NCBI GenBank assembly: GCA_934462945.1
Contig: CAKSJF010000029.1
Coordinates: 1-27,540 of the forward strand
Direction of reading: 5' to 3'
Source of the DNA: an uncultured Clostridia bacterium
Lineage (GTDB): Bacteria > Bacillota > Clostridia > UBA1381
DNA: 27,540 bases
Part shown: one piece after another, positions 1-7,728 of the stretch
Layout: each line of letters starts with the position of its first letter
Numbering within the stretch: position 1 is the first letter of the stretch
The notes under the pieces: generated by a model
Told to the model about the DNA's origin: nothing
Seen by the model: the letters and a program-made list of their open reading frames with translations, nothing else
Database searches by the model: none
Position numbers and translations under genes: made by a program

Positions 1-207
1 TATTATACCAAAGAAATGATGAATCCTGGAGACAGTCCGCCAATTGGAATTGTGCTTTGTGCAGATAAAAGTGATGCCATTATAAAATATACGCTTCCAG
101 ATAATAATACTCAAATTTATGCTTCAAAATATAAGCTGTATATGCCTACAGAAGAAGAATTAAAAAAGGAACTGAATTTGGAAGATTTTCAGAAAAAACA
201 GGAGTAA
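1..207 (+). CDS. C-terminal end of a YhcG/DUF1016-type PDDEXK nuclease (partial)
   Basis: The reading frame is open from the first base and stops at 205-207, so only the last 68 residues are present. The text PPIGIVLCADKSDAIIKY, then ALPDNN-like and YASKYKLYMPTEEEL segments, matches the C-terminal end of YhcG-family proteins (formerly DUF1016). These are PDDEXK-fold putative nucleases often found near restriction-modification or other mobile loci. The catalytic part lies outside the window and cannot be judged. An AGGAG sequence that serves the next gene, trmK, overlaps the end of this frame. The family call rests on recalled motif similarity in a short tail, so it is fairly but not fully certain. 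Confidence 0.72.
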   Translation, partial: YYTKEMMNPGDSPPIGIVLCADKSDAIIKYTLPDNNTQIYASKYKLYMPTEEELKKELNLEDFQKKQE

Positions 208-211
208 AAAC

Positions 212-898
212 ATGATAACACCACGACTCAAAATGATTTTAGAACATACAACCGGAAATGTCATTGCAGATCTGGGAACAGATCATGCTTATATTCCGAT
301 TGAGCTTGCGAAAAAGGGGGGATTTCAAAAGCTGATTGCAACCGATGTGCGTCCGGGGCCGCTTGCGGCTGCACGCGAGCATGTAAAAAAAGCCGGAATG
401 GAGGAAAAAATTGACCTGCGGCTGGGAAGCGGACTTGCTCCGCTTTCGGAAAATGAGGCAGACACCGTTTTGATTTGCGGCATGGGCGGCGTTCTGATTT
501 CGGAAATTTTAGCGGCTGCTCCAGAAAAGTCAAAGCATGTCTCACTTTTTCTGCTCCAGCCGATGAATGGGCAGTATGAGCTTAGAAAATGGCTCATAGA
601 GCATTCTTTTGAAATTTTAGAGGAAGATATCGCATGTGAGGGATTTAAGGTCTACAATCTCATTTTAGCGCGTCCTGGAAAAAAGCAGCCGATGCCCTGC
701 GAGCTTTCGCTCCATCTTCCGGAAACGCTCCTTACACATCCGCTCTATTCAAAGCTGCGGGACAAGAAACAACGGGAATTTGAAAAAATCCGGGACGGAC
801 AGAAAAACTCCTCCTGCCCGGATCAGAAAGAAATTTTATACTACCAGACGCTTTTGTCAGAATTAGAAGAAAGGAACCGTCATTATGAAACTATATGA
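212..898 (+). CDS. trmK: tRNA (adenine(22)-N1)-methyltransferase TrmK
   Basis: A 228-residue class I SAM-dependent methyltransferase that is expected to methylate N1 of A22 in tRNA. SAM motif I is visible as IADLGTDHAYIP (residues 18-29), and the GMGG segment near residue 90 and a NLILARPG segment near residue 149 fit the TrmK/YqfN family. Length is normal for the family. The C-terminal third is charged and helical, as in known TrmK proteins. The ATG at 212 has an AGGAG ribosome-binding site about 8 nt upstream. The 3' end overlaps the next gene by 14 bp. The trmK/Nif3-like pair is a conserved arrangement in Bacillota (yqfN-yqfO in B. subtilis), which supports both calls. Confidence 0.92.
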   Translation: MITPRLKMILEHTTGNVIADLGTDHAYIPIELAKKGGFQKLIATDVRPGPLAAAREHVKKAGMEEKIDLRLGSGLAPLSENEADTVLICGMGGVLISEILAAAPEKSKHVSLFLLQPMNGQYELRKWLIEHSFEILEEDIACEGFKVYNLILARPGKKQPMPCELSLHLPETLLTHPLYSKLRDKKQREFEKIRDGQKNSSCPDQKEILYYQTLLSELEERNRHYETI

Positions 899-1658
899 AA
901 TCATCAACCACTTTGAACGTTCTTTCCCGCTTCGCTATGCCTGCGAATGGGACAATCCGGGACTTTTATGCGGAGATCCGGAAACGGAGGTACATAAGGT
1001 ATTTGTCACACTGGATGTGACAGAAGAAACACTAAAGCAGGCGATTGCTTACGGTGCAGAATGCATTTTTTCACATCATCCTGTTATCTTCCAACCGCAG
1101 AAAAGCATCACAACCGACACGGTGACCGGAAGAATTTTAATTTCCGCAATCCAGAATAATATCGCCCTTTATGCGGCGCATACCAATTTAGACATTGCGC
1201 CGGACGGACTGAATGCACGTCTTGCAAGGCTGTTTCATCTGAAAAATCCAACATTTATGGAAAAAAGCATGATTGACCCCAAGGCAGGCTTAGGCGTGAT
1301 CGGAACAATCGACACCTGCACCATTGATGAACTGGCAAAAAGAACAAAAGAGGTTTTAAAAACACCCTTTGTCCGGATCTGCCGTTCGCAGGAGAGAATG
1401 GTGACAACGGTTGCAATCGGATCAGGTGCATGTGCAAGCCTTCTCACGACCGCAAAACGCCTCGGAGCAGACGTTATGATCACAGGGGATGTAAAGTATC
1501 ATGAGGCGCTCGAAGCCGTTCAGAACGGCATGTGCGTGATCGACGCAGGACATTTTCCGACAGAGGAGCTGGCAAATAAGGTTTTCTTTGACTATATGAA
1601 CGATCTTCGGATTGGATTTATTTTTGCAGAACAAAGGGATGTGTTTGAGGTAATCTGA
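885..1658 (+). CDS. Nif3-like dinuclear metal centre protein (YqfO family)
   Basis: A 257-residue Nif3/YqfO family protein, a widespread hexameric metal-binding family with no agreed biochemical role (often annotated 'GTP cyclohydrolase 1 type 2 homolog'). Family landmarks are WDNPGLLCGD (about residue 22), the metal-ligand stretch FSHHPVIFQP (about 62), AAHTNLDIAPDGLN (about 93) and the C-terminal GDVKYHEALEA and DAGHFPTE segments that supply the remaining ligands. The long middle insert domain of the B. subtilis protein is short here. The start at 885 has AAAGGA upstream within trmK. The gene ends just before a long hairpin that probably terminates the operon. Confidence 0.9.
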   Translation: MKLYEIINHFERSFPLRYACEWDNPGLLCGDPETEVHKVFVTLDVTEETLKQAIAYGAECIFSHHPVIFQPQKSITTDTVTGRILISAIQNNIALYAAHTNLDIAPDGLNARLARLFHLKNPTFMEKSMIDPKAGLGVIGTIDTCTIDELAKRTKEVLKTPFVRICRSQERMVTTVAIGSGACASLLTTAKRLGADVMITGDVKYHEALEAVQNGMCVIDAGHFPTEELANKVFFDYMNDLRIGFIFAEQRDVFEVI

Positions 1659-1694
1659 TTGCCTTGAAGATGTGAAAAAAAATAATATAAAAAA

Positions 1695-1797
1695 GGGATG
1701 TAAAAAAAGAGTGCAGAACGCTCAAAACGCGCCCGACGGCGTACTGGCGTACTCCGAGCGGCGCGTTTGAAACGGTCTGTGCCTTTTTTGACATCCC
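1695..1797. terminator. Long imperfect hairpin between convergent operons, probable bidirectional terminator
   Basis: The outer arms GGGATGT/ACATCCC pair, followed by A-run/T-run pairing, a partly mismatched middle, the perfect block AAACGCGCC/GGCGCGTTT, and an apical stem GGCGTAC/GTACTCC (one mismatch) with a TGGC loop. Each strand presents a T-run at the 3' side of the GC-rich core (TTTTTT at 1783-1788 on +, the complement of 1702-1708 on -). It lies between the + strand Nif3-like gene and the - strand helicase-loader gene, the place for a shared terminator. It is much larger and more GC-rich than an ordinary terminator. Confidence 0.75.
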
Positions 1798-1801
1798 ACT
1801 T

Positions 1802-2791
1802 TTATTTTCCCTGGAATTTTTGTACTCTAATATCTTTTGCCTGTAAATTTAAGATTTCAAAGCTTTCAAAAATTCTGGAGGTGAATCTGGAGGTATATGC
1901 CTTGGAAAGCTCATCCAGTAAAAAGTTACTGCTGAAAATCATCTTCCGGTTTTTATCCAACCGTTCATTCATTAAATCGAACAAAAATGAAACGGTCGGA
2001 CGGGTGATATTTTCTGTGCCGAGATCGTCAATCACCAGAAGATCGACTTCATAGGCGCGGTCGAGCGTTTTTTTGAGTTCTGTGCGGTTTTCATGCTTTC
2101 CGAACCGGTATTCCTCATACATACTGAAAAGCCGGGTTGCGCGCGTATACAGAACGGTTTTCTGCTGCTGCATGATTTGATTGGCAATACAGCCGGTCAT
2201 AAAAGTTTTTCCAACGCCTGTTCTTCCGTAAAAAAACAGATTCTTGCTTTCTTCAAACTGATCACAAAAGCGGATTGCAGCCTTTAAAACATTTTCTGCA
2301 TTTTTTCGCTCTGTCATAGTTCCGTCTAAAATTAATTCATCCGAGTAATAGGAAAGCAGAAAATTATCAAACGTTTTTCCTTTCAAAACGTTGCTCAGAT
2401 TGGAGCTGGTATAAATGCTGTCCATCAGTCTCTGTTCATAGCAATGGCAGCGCTTGCTCCCGATAAATCCGGTATCTTCGCAATCCCGGCAAAGATACTG
2501 CACCCGGTCAAAATCCTCCGGAACACCGTTTTCGCGCAAAAGCTTTGCCCGTTCTTCATTCAAAACACCGACCAGCGCCTTAAATTTTTGGTTTTGCTCC
2601 TTTGCATGCTCCGGATCTTTCACCAACATCTGAATATTTAAAAAGCCGGATCGCTTAATTTCCTCGTCAATCTCCCGAATCCGCGGAATGTTCCGGTAAA
2701 CCCCCTGGATTCGTTCCAGACGTTTCTGCTCCTGATCTGCTCTTGTTTTTTCATATTCTTCTGAAATTTTCCGATAGATTTCCTCATACAT
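1802..2791 (-). CDS. DnaI/DnaC-like ATP-binding helicase loader
   Basis: A AAA+ ATPase of the DnaC/DnaI/IstB-like group, 329 residues from the ATG at 2791. A helical N-terminal half leads to four cysteines (C101, C104, C115, C117) in a CRDC...CHC arrangement that resembles the zinc-binding N-terminal region of DnaI. Walker A is GRTGVGKT (189-196), Walker B is LLVIDDLG (about 251), and RFTSRIFE (about 304) fits the arginine-finger region. Expected role: loading the replicative helicase at the origin, which fits a gene in the dnaA-dnaN operon. A GTG at 2800 is also possible, but GGGGTGAGG is well placed for the ATG at 2791. This start overlaps the hemZ stop by 8 nt, suggesting translational coupling. 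Confidence 0.85.
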   Translation of the reverse strand: MYEEIYRKISEEYEKTRADQEQKRLERIQGVYRNIPRIREIDEEIKRSGFLNIQMLVKDPEHAKEQNQKFKALVGVLNEERAKLLRENGVPEDFDRVQYLCRDCEDTGFIGSKRCHCYEQRLMDSIYTSSNLSNVLKGKTFDNFLLSYYSDELILDGTMTERKNAENVLKAAIRFCDQFEESKNLFFYGRTGVGKTFMTGCIANQIMQQQKTVLYTRATRLFSMYEEYRFGKHENRTELKKTLDRAYEVDLLVIDDLGTENITRPTVSFLFDLMNERLDKNRKMIFSSNFLLDELSKAYTSRFTSRIFESFEILNLQAKDIRVQKFQGK

Positions 2792-4232
2792 GCGCCTCAC
2801 CCCTTTTGAAGAATTTTAAAATTTCGTCCTTTTTTCTCAAAATCTCATCAAACCGGCGGATATATTCCGACGGATCTTTAAAATTAAACACACGCTCAAT
2901 CACATCCCCTGATATCAGCTTGGACGTACCTCCGCCGCCCAGGGCAATAATCGTCTGTGCCTCCTCCATGATATTGACGTTATAAAAGGACATAAAGTCC
3001 TTTTTGGCATAGCCGACATTTTCTAAATTTCCGGAGATATTTTTCTGGCGGTACATATAATACGGCTCGCGCCCGGTTTCGCTCATCCGCTTTTGTGCAT
3101 AGGAAAGCATCTGATCCATGGCATGCTGCTCTGTGAGCTTTTGAGCGGTGAAACGGAGATTTGCCGCACGTTTTACACACATCGAATGCACCGTTACATT
3201 TTCCGGATCAAGCAGGAGTACCTCCTCAATGCTTTTTTCAAACATTTCCGGTGTTTCGCCCGGCAGTCCGGCAATTAAGTCCATATTGATATTGGAAAAA
3301 CCGGCGTCCCTTGCAGCGGAAAATGCGTCCCGCACCATGTTCGGAGAATGCGCGCGTCCGATTGTTTTGAGTGTGCTTTCATTCATCGTCTGCGGATTAA
3401 TGCTGATCCGATTCACACCGCCGGATTTTGCAGCAAGGAGCTTTTCCCTTGTGATCGTGTCCGGACGTCCTGCCTCCAGGGTAAATTCCCGGATTTTCTG
3501 AAAATCAAAGCATTCGGACAGTTTCTTGCAAAGCGCAGAAATCTGCACAGCAGAAAGCGTGGTAGGCGTGCCGCCGCCGATATAAATATTATCCACATAA
3601 AAATCTAATTCTTTTAAGATTTCCTTTGTTTTTTCAATCTCGGACAAAAGCAGGCGGAAAAATTCGTCCATATACTTTCCGCTTACGCGTAAATCGGTCG
3701 ACACAAAGGAGCAATAAAGACAGCGCGTGGGGCAAAACGGAATTCCGATATAAAGGCTGACGCTCTTTTTCGGAATCGACTCTAAAATTTGCTCCTCATT
3801 CTTTGCAACCTGCATCGCAAGCTCGGTTTTTTCCGGCGTCACCTCATAAATTTCCGAGAGTGCTTTCCGGATTTCTGCGTCGCTTTTTCCCTCATCCCGG
3901 AGCATCCGGACATTTTTTGCAGGACGGATTCCGGACATCACACCCCACGGCAATGACACCGGACGGATTTTTTTTGCCGCATGACAAAAAGACTTTGTGC
4001 AGGCGCAGCGGAAATTTTTCTGATCTTCGCGCGGATTCTGCCTTTGATACGAATACACATCATCTGAAAAACAGGTTTTTCCGGCAAATACAATTTCACA
4101 ATAGACAAAGACATTCTCTCCGTCATACCGGAAATCGGTGATCACAAAGCCATCCTCATCCGGTGCAAAGAACAGATTGATAAAAATATTCATGTCGTAC
4201 TCACAGGAAAACCCATTCTGGATCAGAATCAT
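2784..4232 (-). CDS. hemZ: Coproporphyrinogen dehydrogenase HemZ (radical SAM)
   Basis: A 482-residue radical SAM protein with an N-terminal extension of about 155 residues, as in HemZ of Bacillus and Clostridia, rather than the shorter HemN/HemW form. The [4Fe-4S] cluster motif CX3CX2C is present (C167, C171, C174 in PFCPTRCLYC), followed by GGGTPTTL. The predicted reaction is oxygen-independent oxidative decarboxylation of coproporphyrinogen III, although the substrate of many clostridial HemZ-like proteins is untested and no other haem genes are in the window. I chose the ATG at 4232 because GGAG lies 6 nt upstream and it starts one base after the preceding stop. The longer ATG at 4244 has no ribosome-binding site. 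Confidence 0.85.
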   Translation of the reverse strand: MILIQNGFSCEYDMNIFINLFFAPDEDGFVITDFRYDGENVFVYCEIVFAGKTCFSDDVYSYQRQNPREDQKNFRCACTKSFCHAAKKIRPVSLPWGVMSGIRPAKNVRMLRDEGKSDAEIRKALSEIYEVTPEKTELAMQVAKNEEQILESIPKKSVSLYIGIPFCPTRCLYCSFVSTDLRVSGKYMDEFFRLLLSEIEKTKEILKELDFYVDNIYIGGGTPTTLSAVQISALCKKLSECFDFQKIREFTLEAGRPDTITREKLLAAKSGGVNRISINPQTMNESTLKTIGRAHSPNMVRDAFSAARDAGFSNINMDLIAGLPGETPEMFEKSIEEVLLLDPENVTVHSMCVKRAANLRFTAQKLTEQHAMDQMLSYAQKRMSETGREPYYMYRQKNISGNLENVGYAKKDFMSFYNVNIMEEAQTIIALGGGGTSKLISGDVIERVFNFKDPSEYIRRFDEILRKKDEILKFFKRGEAHV

Positions 4233-4233
4233 G

Positions 4234-4857
4234 TTAATCTCCATTCCGAATTACTAAATTAAATTTCTTTTCATATCCGATTGATGTATCATTTCCATGC
4301 CCCGGAAGAACCTTAACCTCATCCGGGAGCTGATACAGGCGGTTTTTTAAAGACCTTTCCAAAACGTCAAAATTTCCGTTCGGAAAATCCCACCGTCCGA
4401 CGCTTCTTAAAAAGAGCGTATCGCCGGAAAAAAGAATATCCCCGATCCTGTAGCAGACGCTGCAATCGGTATGTCCCGGCGTTTTCAAACAGGTGACCGG
4501 AATTTCTGAAATCACCTTTGTTTCTCCGTCTGTAAACGGAAGTACCGGGCAGGGAAGCACATATTCCTCTCCGAACATGGACGAAACATTCAAAACCGGA
4601 CTTTTTACATTATTTCTGCATTCCGCCGATCCGTACACCGGAACGCTCCATTCTTTCAGAATTTCATCCGTTCCGCGCATATGATCGTAATGCGCATGCG
4701 TGAGCAGAATTGCAGTCGGTTCTGCCTGGCATTCCTTTATTTTTGCAATGATTTTTTCCGGACAGCTGCCCGGGTCGATCAGAAATCCATATTTTCCCTC
4801 ATACACAAAATAGCAGTTCTGATCCATCTGATAGTCAATAATTTTTTCAATTTCCAT
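4234..4857 (-). CDS. MBL-fold metallo-hydrolase (glyoxalase II-like)
   Basis: A 207-residue metallo-beta-lactamase-fold hydrolase of the short glyoxalase II-like group. The metal-binding motif HxHxDH reads THAHYDH (about residues 54-60). Further ligands are visible in PGHTDCSVCY (about 127), SGDTLF (about 145) and the C-terminal LPGHGNDT (about 185). The substrate cannot be told from sequence; thioester hydrolysis is one possibility. There is no signal peptide, so it is cytoplasmic. An AAGGAA site lies 6 nt before the ATG. It starts 9 nt after dnaN and its stop touches hemZ, so it is part of the dnaA-dnaN-MBL-hemZ-loader operon. Confidence 0.88.
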   Translation of the reverse strand: MEIEKIIDYQMDQNCYFVYEGKYGFLIDPGSCPEKIIAKIKECQAEPTAILLTHAHYDHMRGTDEILKEWSVPVYGSAECRNNVKSPVLNVSSMFGEEYVLPCPVLPFTDGETKVISEIPVTCLKTPGHTDCSVCYRIGDILFSGDTLFLRSVGRWDFPNGNFDVLERSLKNRLYQLPDEVKVLPGHGNDTSIGYEKKFNLVIRNGD

Positions 4858-4866
4858 AGCGTTTCC

Positions 4867-5997
4867 TTAGTGGTTCAGCCGGATTGGCGACACCATATAC
4901 AAGCAGTTTTCCTCGTCCTTCTGCGAACGGATAAAGCAGGGTGCAAGCGGATGGGAAAATTCCAGACGGACATTTTCCTCCTCGCAGGAGCGCAGCGCCT
5001 CTAACAGATAGCGGTAATTAAAGCCGATTTCCAGACCCTCGCCCTCCAGATCTGCATCCACAATATCGTGAATCTGACCTTTTCCGGTCATGCAGGAGAT
5101 TTCAATTTTATCATAGGCAATATTTAAACGAACCGGTGTTTTTTCCGATTTTGCGCTCATTTCTTCATTCATCACCAACGCAGAACGCTCCAGACTGTCG
5201 CAAAGCGCTTTGGACTTTAAAGTGACAAAAATGCTGTTCGGGGTTGCTAAAACCGGGTAGTAGTTCATATATTCACCCTCTAACAGACGGGTGATCATTT
5301 TATAGTTTCCGAAATCAAACATCGCATGGCGGGAAGAAACTGAAATTTCCACCTGATTGTCCTCATCCTTTAAAACCTTAAGCATTTCACGTAATGTCTG
5401 CCCCGGAACAACAAATTTCTTTTTCGAAAGCTCCGGAGAAACATTCTGTGTGATATAAGCCAGACGGTGGCGGTCGGTCGCAACCACTTTGAGCACACCG
5501 TTTTCAATTTCAAACAGTTCGCCTGTGATCACCGGATATTTCATATCATTCATAGACACGGCAAAAATTGATTTCCGGATCATATTTTTCAGTGTTTTCT
5601 CCGGCAGGGAAAGATGATAGTTTTCCTCAATCTCCGGTACTGCCGGAAATTCATTCGGGGAGACACCCTGGATGTTAAATTCACTTTTTTTACAGGTGAT
5701 AGTAGCAACGTCGTTTTCCTCATTCACCTTAATATGTACATCGTCATCCGGCAGTCTGCGGACAATCTCACCAAACATTTTGGAGTTTAAGGCAATCACG
5801 CCTCCCTCCTCCACCGGACAAATTGTTTTATATTCAACACATAAATCCAGATTGTTTCCGGTAACAACCAGATCACCGTTTACAGATGCGTCTATTTTAA
5901 TACATTCCAGAATCTGCAAAGCAGGTTTTGAAGAAACTGCTCTCTGAACGGTATTAATAATATCTAACAGCTGTATCTTATGGCATACAAATTTCAT
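4867..5997 (-). CDS. dnaN: DNA polymerase III beta subunit (sliding clamp)
   Basis: A 376-residue beta clamp of normal family length made of three repeated clamp domains. Recognisable stretches are the N-terminal QLLDIINTVQRAVSSKP, VVATDRHRLAY in the middle domain and the extreme C-terminal MVSPIRLNH (the family usually ends in MP-R/M-R/L). It encircles DNA and tethers polymerase III and many partner proteins at the fork. It follows dnaA across the 272-bp origin region and leads a tight set of four genes. The ribosome-binding site (GAGGG) is modest. Nothing is missing or truncated. Confidence 0.97.
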   Translation of the reverse strand: MKFVCHKIQLLDIINTVQRAVSSKPALQILECIKIDASVNGDLVVTGNNLDLCVEYKTICPVEEGGVIALNSKMFGEIVRRLPDDDVHIKVNEENDVATITCKKSEFNIQGVSPNEFPAVPEIEENYHLSLPEKTLKNMIRKSIFAVSMNDMKYPVITGELFEIENGVLKVVATDRHRLAYITQNVSPELSKKKFVVPGQTLREMLKVLKDEDNQVEISVSSRHAMFDFGNYKMITRLLEGEYMNYYPVLATPNSIFVTLKSKALCDSLERSALVMNEEMSAKSEKTPVRLNIAYDKIEISCMTGKGQIHDIVDADLEGEGLEIGFNYRYLLEALRSCEEENVRLEFSHPLAPCFIRSQKDEENCLYMVSPIRLNH

Positions 5998-6081
5998 AAA
6001 TTATCCCTCATTTCAATTTTATCCTCACACGGAATATTATAAACGTACGTACCTACGTGTTTATATATATAATATAATAAA

Positions 6082-6099
6082 TAGTAGTCATAATAGTAG
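6082..6099 (+). promoter_or_regulatory. DnaA-trio run of the origin unwinding site
   Basis: The 18 bases TAGTAGTCATAATAGTAG read as six consecutive triplets with a central A or C, five of them of the form T-A-purine. The B. subtilis DnaA-trio strand read 5' to 3' is a similar TAG/TAA/AAG series. The run sits between AT-only DNA on its left and DnaA boxes on its right, the polarity expected for DnaA loading onto one strand. Confidence 0.72.
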
Positions 6100-6244
6100 A
6101 GGTGTGAATTGTGTGGAAAAGCTTTGTCATTCCCGGAATCATGCGAAAATTTTATCCAGCTTTCTGTGTGCAGAGAGTGTGGATAGAAGAAATCTATCAA
6201 CACCTAAAAATCCGGGGAATTTGTATACACACCCTATTCACGCG

Positions 6245-6253
6245 TTATCCACA
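6245..6253 (+). promoter_or_regulatory. Consensus DnaA box
   Basis: TTATCCACA, a perfect 9-base DnaA box just beyond the dnaA stop codon. A second, inverted box (TGTGGATTA, 6259-6267) starts 5 bp away, so the two form a close pair that could bind DnaA cooperatively. Confidence 0.85.
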
Positions 6254-6269
6254 CCTTTTGTGGATTATT

Positions 6270-7622
6270 TTAAGAGATCGTGTTCAGATCTTTCATAATA
6301 TAATCGATATCCGCTTTTAAGTTTTCATCCTCCTCCATCATCTCCACAATCTTATCCGCACCGTACATCACAGTAGTCCGGTCGCGGTTTCCGAGGACGG
6401 CGGCAATCATACCAAAATTCATGTTGGTCATTTTTTTGCAGAGGTACATCACGATCTGGCGCGGAAGTACGATATTTTTCGTTTTAGACTTTCCGATGAT
6501 ATCCTCCTGCGAAACATTATAAAAGGAGGAAACTTTATCTAAAATTTTCTGCGGCGTCACCTTTACAATCCGATCTTCCGGCAGAATAGAACGAAGCGCC
6601 TCCTCTGCAAGTTCCATATCAATCGGCTTATGACTGATTCCGGCATATGCCATGATTTTTAAGAGAGCGCCCTCCAGTTCCCGGATATTTGAGCTGACGC
6701 GCTCTGCAATATAGGAAAGCACCTCAATGGAGACGGTGGTATTCTGGTTTTCCGCTTTCTTTTTTAAGATCGCAACTCTGGTTTCATAGTCCGGTGTGAT
6801 AATATCGGTCTGCACACCCCATTCAAACCTCGTTCTTAAGCGTTCTTCTAAGGTGACCAGTTCCTTTGGACTGCGGTCGCTGGTGAGCACAATCTGTTTA
6901 TTCTTCAAATAAAGGTCGTTAAAGGTGTGGAAAAATTCTTCCTGCGTTCCCTCTTTTCCCTCAATAAACTGTACGTCGTCCACCAAAAGCACATCCACCT
7001 CACGGTAGCGGCGGCGGAATGCCTCCATATCCTTATCACGGTCGCGGAGAGAATTGATCATATCGTTGGTAAAGCGTTCGCTTGTGACATAGACCACCTT
7101 TTTTTCCGGAGAATTTTTTAAAATCTCGTTTCCGATTGCGTGCATCAGGTGGGTTTTTCCCAGTCCGGAATTTCCGTAGAGAAACAGCGGATTCGAGCCC
7201 TGACCCGGATTCTGGGCAACGCTTTTTGCAATTGCGGTTGCATATTCGTTGGAAGATCCGACCACGAACGTATCGAACACATAGCGCGGATTCAGATTGG
7301 AAACAAATGTCGGCTCTTCCGGCACGGCAATTTGTTCCTTTTGCGGCACAACAATTTCCGGCGTCCGGATGACTTCGCTTTCCAACACGATTTCTAACAT
7401 CACCGGCTCTGCCGTAACGCGTGCAACGGATTTTTCAATCAGATCCGTATAGCGGATTTTTACCATATTCTTAATAAGTGCAGTGGAAACCGATACCTTA
7501 AAAATTCCGTTCTCATAGCTTACCGGGCGGATGTCGCGGATATATGTATTAAAACCGACCACAGAGGGAATTTCCTGACGGATGTAGGAGACTGCATGCT
7601 CCCAAATCTCTTTGATATTCAT
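6270..7622 (-). CDS. dnaA: Chromosomal replication initiator protein DnaA
   Basis: A 450-residue initiator with all four domains: helical domain I (about 1-75), a linker, the AAA+ domain with Walker A GNSGLGKT (150-157) and Walker B VLLVDDVQFIEGK, and a C-terminal DNA-binding helix-turn-helix domain. The DnaA signature reads GNRDRTTV (411-418) instead of the usual GGRDHTTV, so the base-contacting histidine (H434 in E. coli) is arginine R415 and one glycine is asparagine. The ATG at 7622 has an AAGGAT site about 12 nt upstream, a long spacing that may limit translation. The gene lies 106 bp after an SLH-protein gene rather than after the usual divergent rpmH. Confidence 0.97.
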   Translation of the reverse strand: MNIKEIWEHAVSYIRQEIPSVVGFNTYIRDIRPVSYENGIFKVSVSTALIKNMVKIRYTDLIEKSVARVTAEPVMLEIVLESEVIRTPEIVVPQKEQIAVPEEPTFVSNLNPRYVFDTFVVGSSNEYATAIAKSVAQNPGQGSNPLFLYGNSGLGKTHLMHAIGNEILKNSPEKKVVYVTSERFTNDMINSLRDRDKDMEAFRRRYREVDVLLVDDVQFIEGKEGTQEEFFHTFNDLYLKNKQIVLTSDRSPKELVTLEERLRTRFEWGVQTDIITPDYETRVAILKKKAENQNTTVSIEVLSYIAERVSSNIRELEGALLKIMAYAGISHKPIDMELAEEALRSILPEDRIVKVTPQKILDKVSSFYNVSQEDIIGKSKTKNIVLPRQIVMYLCKKMTNMNFGMIAAVLGNRDRTTVMYGADKIVEMMEEDENLKADIDYIMKDLNTIS

Positions 7623-7660
7623 CTTTTTTCAATCATCCTTTTATTTTTATCATACATATT

Positions 7661-7689
7661 ATCTTATCATTTTTCTTTTCAATTTACAA
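7661..7689 (-). promoter_or_regulatory. Candidate sigma-A promoter of dnaA
   Basis: On the - strand, TTGTAA (7689-7684) and TAAGAT (7666-7661) are 17 bp apart, about 38 bp before the dnaA start. The -35 box lies in the right-hand edge of the loop and stem of an inverted repeat (7677-7709). No DnaA box was seen here. Confidence 0.5.
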
Positions 7690-7709
7690 GGCTTTTTCTT
7701 AAATTGAAA
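7677..7709. repeat. Inverted repeat overlapping the dnaA promoter
   Basis: Perfect 10-bp arms TTTCAATTTA (7677-7686) and TAAATTGAAA (7700-7709) flank a 13-nt loop that itself has AAG/CTT complementarity. It follows the stop of the SLH gene by 19 bp, so it may be a weak terminator for that gene, or an operator for dnaA since it covers the putative -35 box. Confidence 0.6.
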
Positions 7710-7728
7710 TAAAATTCTACCTTTTATA

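Larger units (their letters stand above)
5998..6269. other. oriC region between dnaA and dnaN
   Basis: This 272-bp gap has no gene but carries the parts of a chromosomal replication origin. Putative DnaA boxes are TTATCCACA at 6245-6253 (perfect consensus), TGTGGATTA at 6259-6267, TGTGGATAG at 6178-6186, TGTGGAAAA at 6112-6120 and TTATCCAGC at 6152-6160. Next to the 6112 box is a trinucleotide run matching the DnaA-trio pattern (6082-6099), followed by a run of A and T at 6059-6081 that could serve as the unwinding element. The order boxes - trios - AT-rich matches the B. subtilis basal unwinding system, which also lies in the dnaA-dnaN gap. The region must also hold or transmit transcription of dnaN. 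Confidence 0.85.

Noticed and set aside
5385..5400. parS-like TTTCACGTAA inside dnaN
   Set aside because: Only the left half and centre match; about 10 of 16 positions agree, too few for a functional parS.
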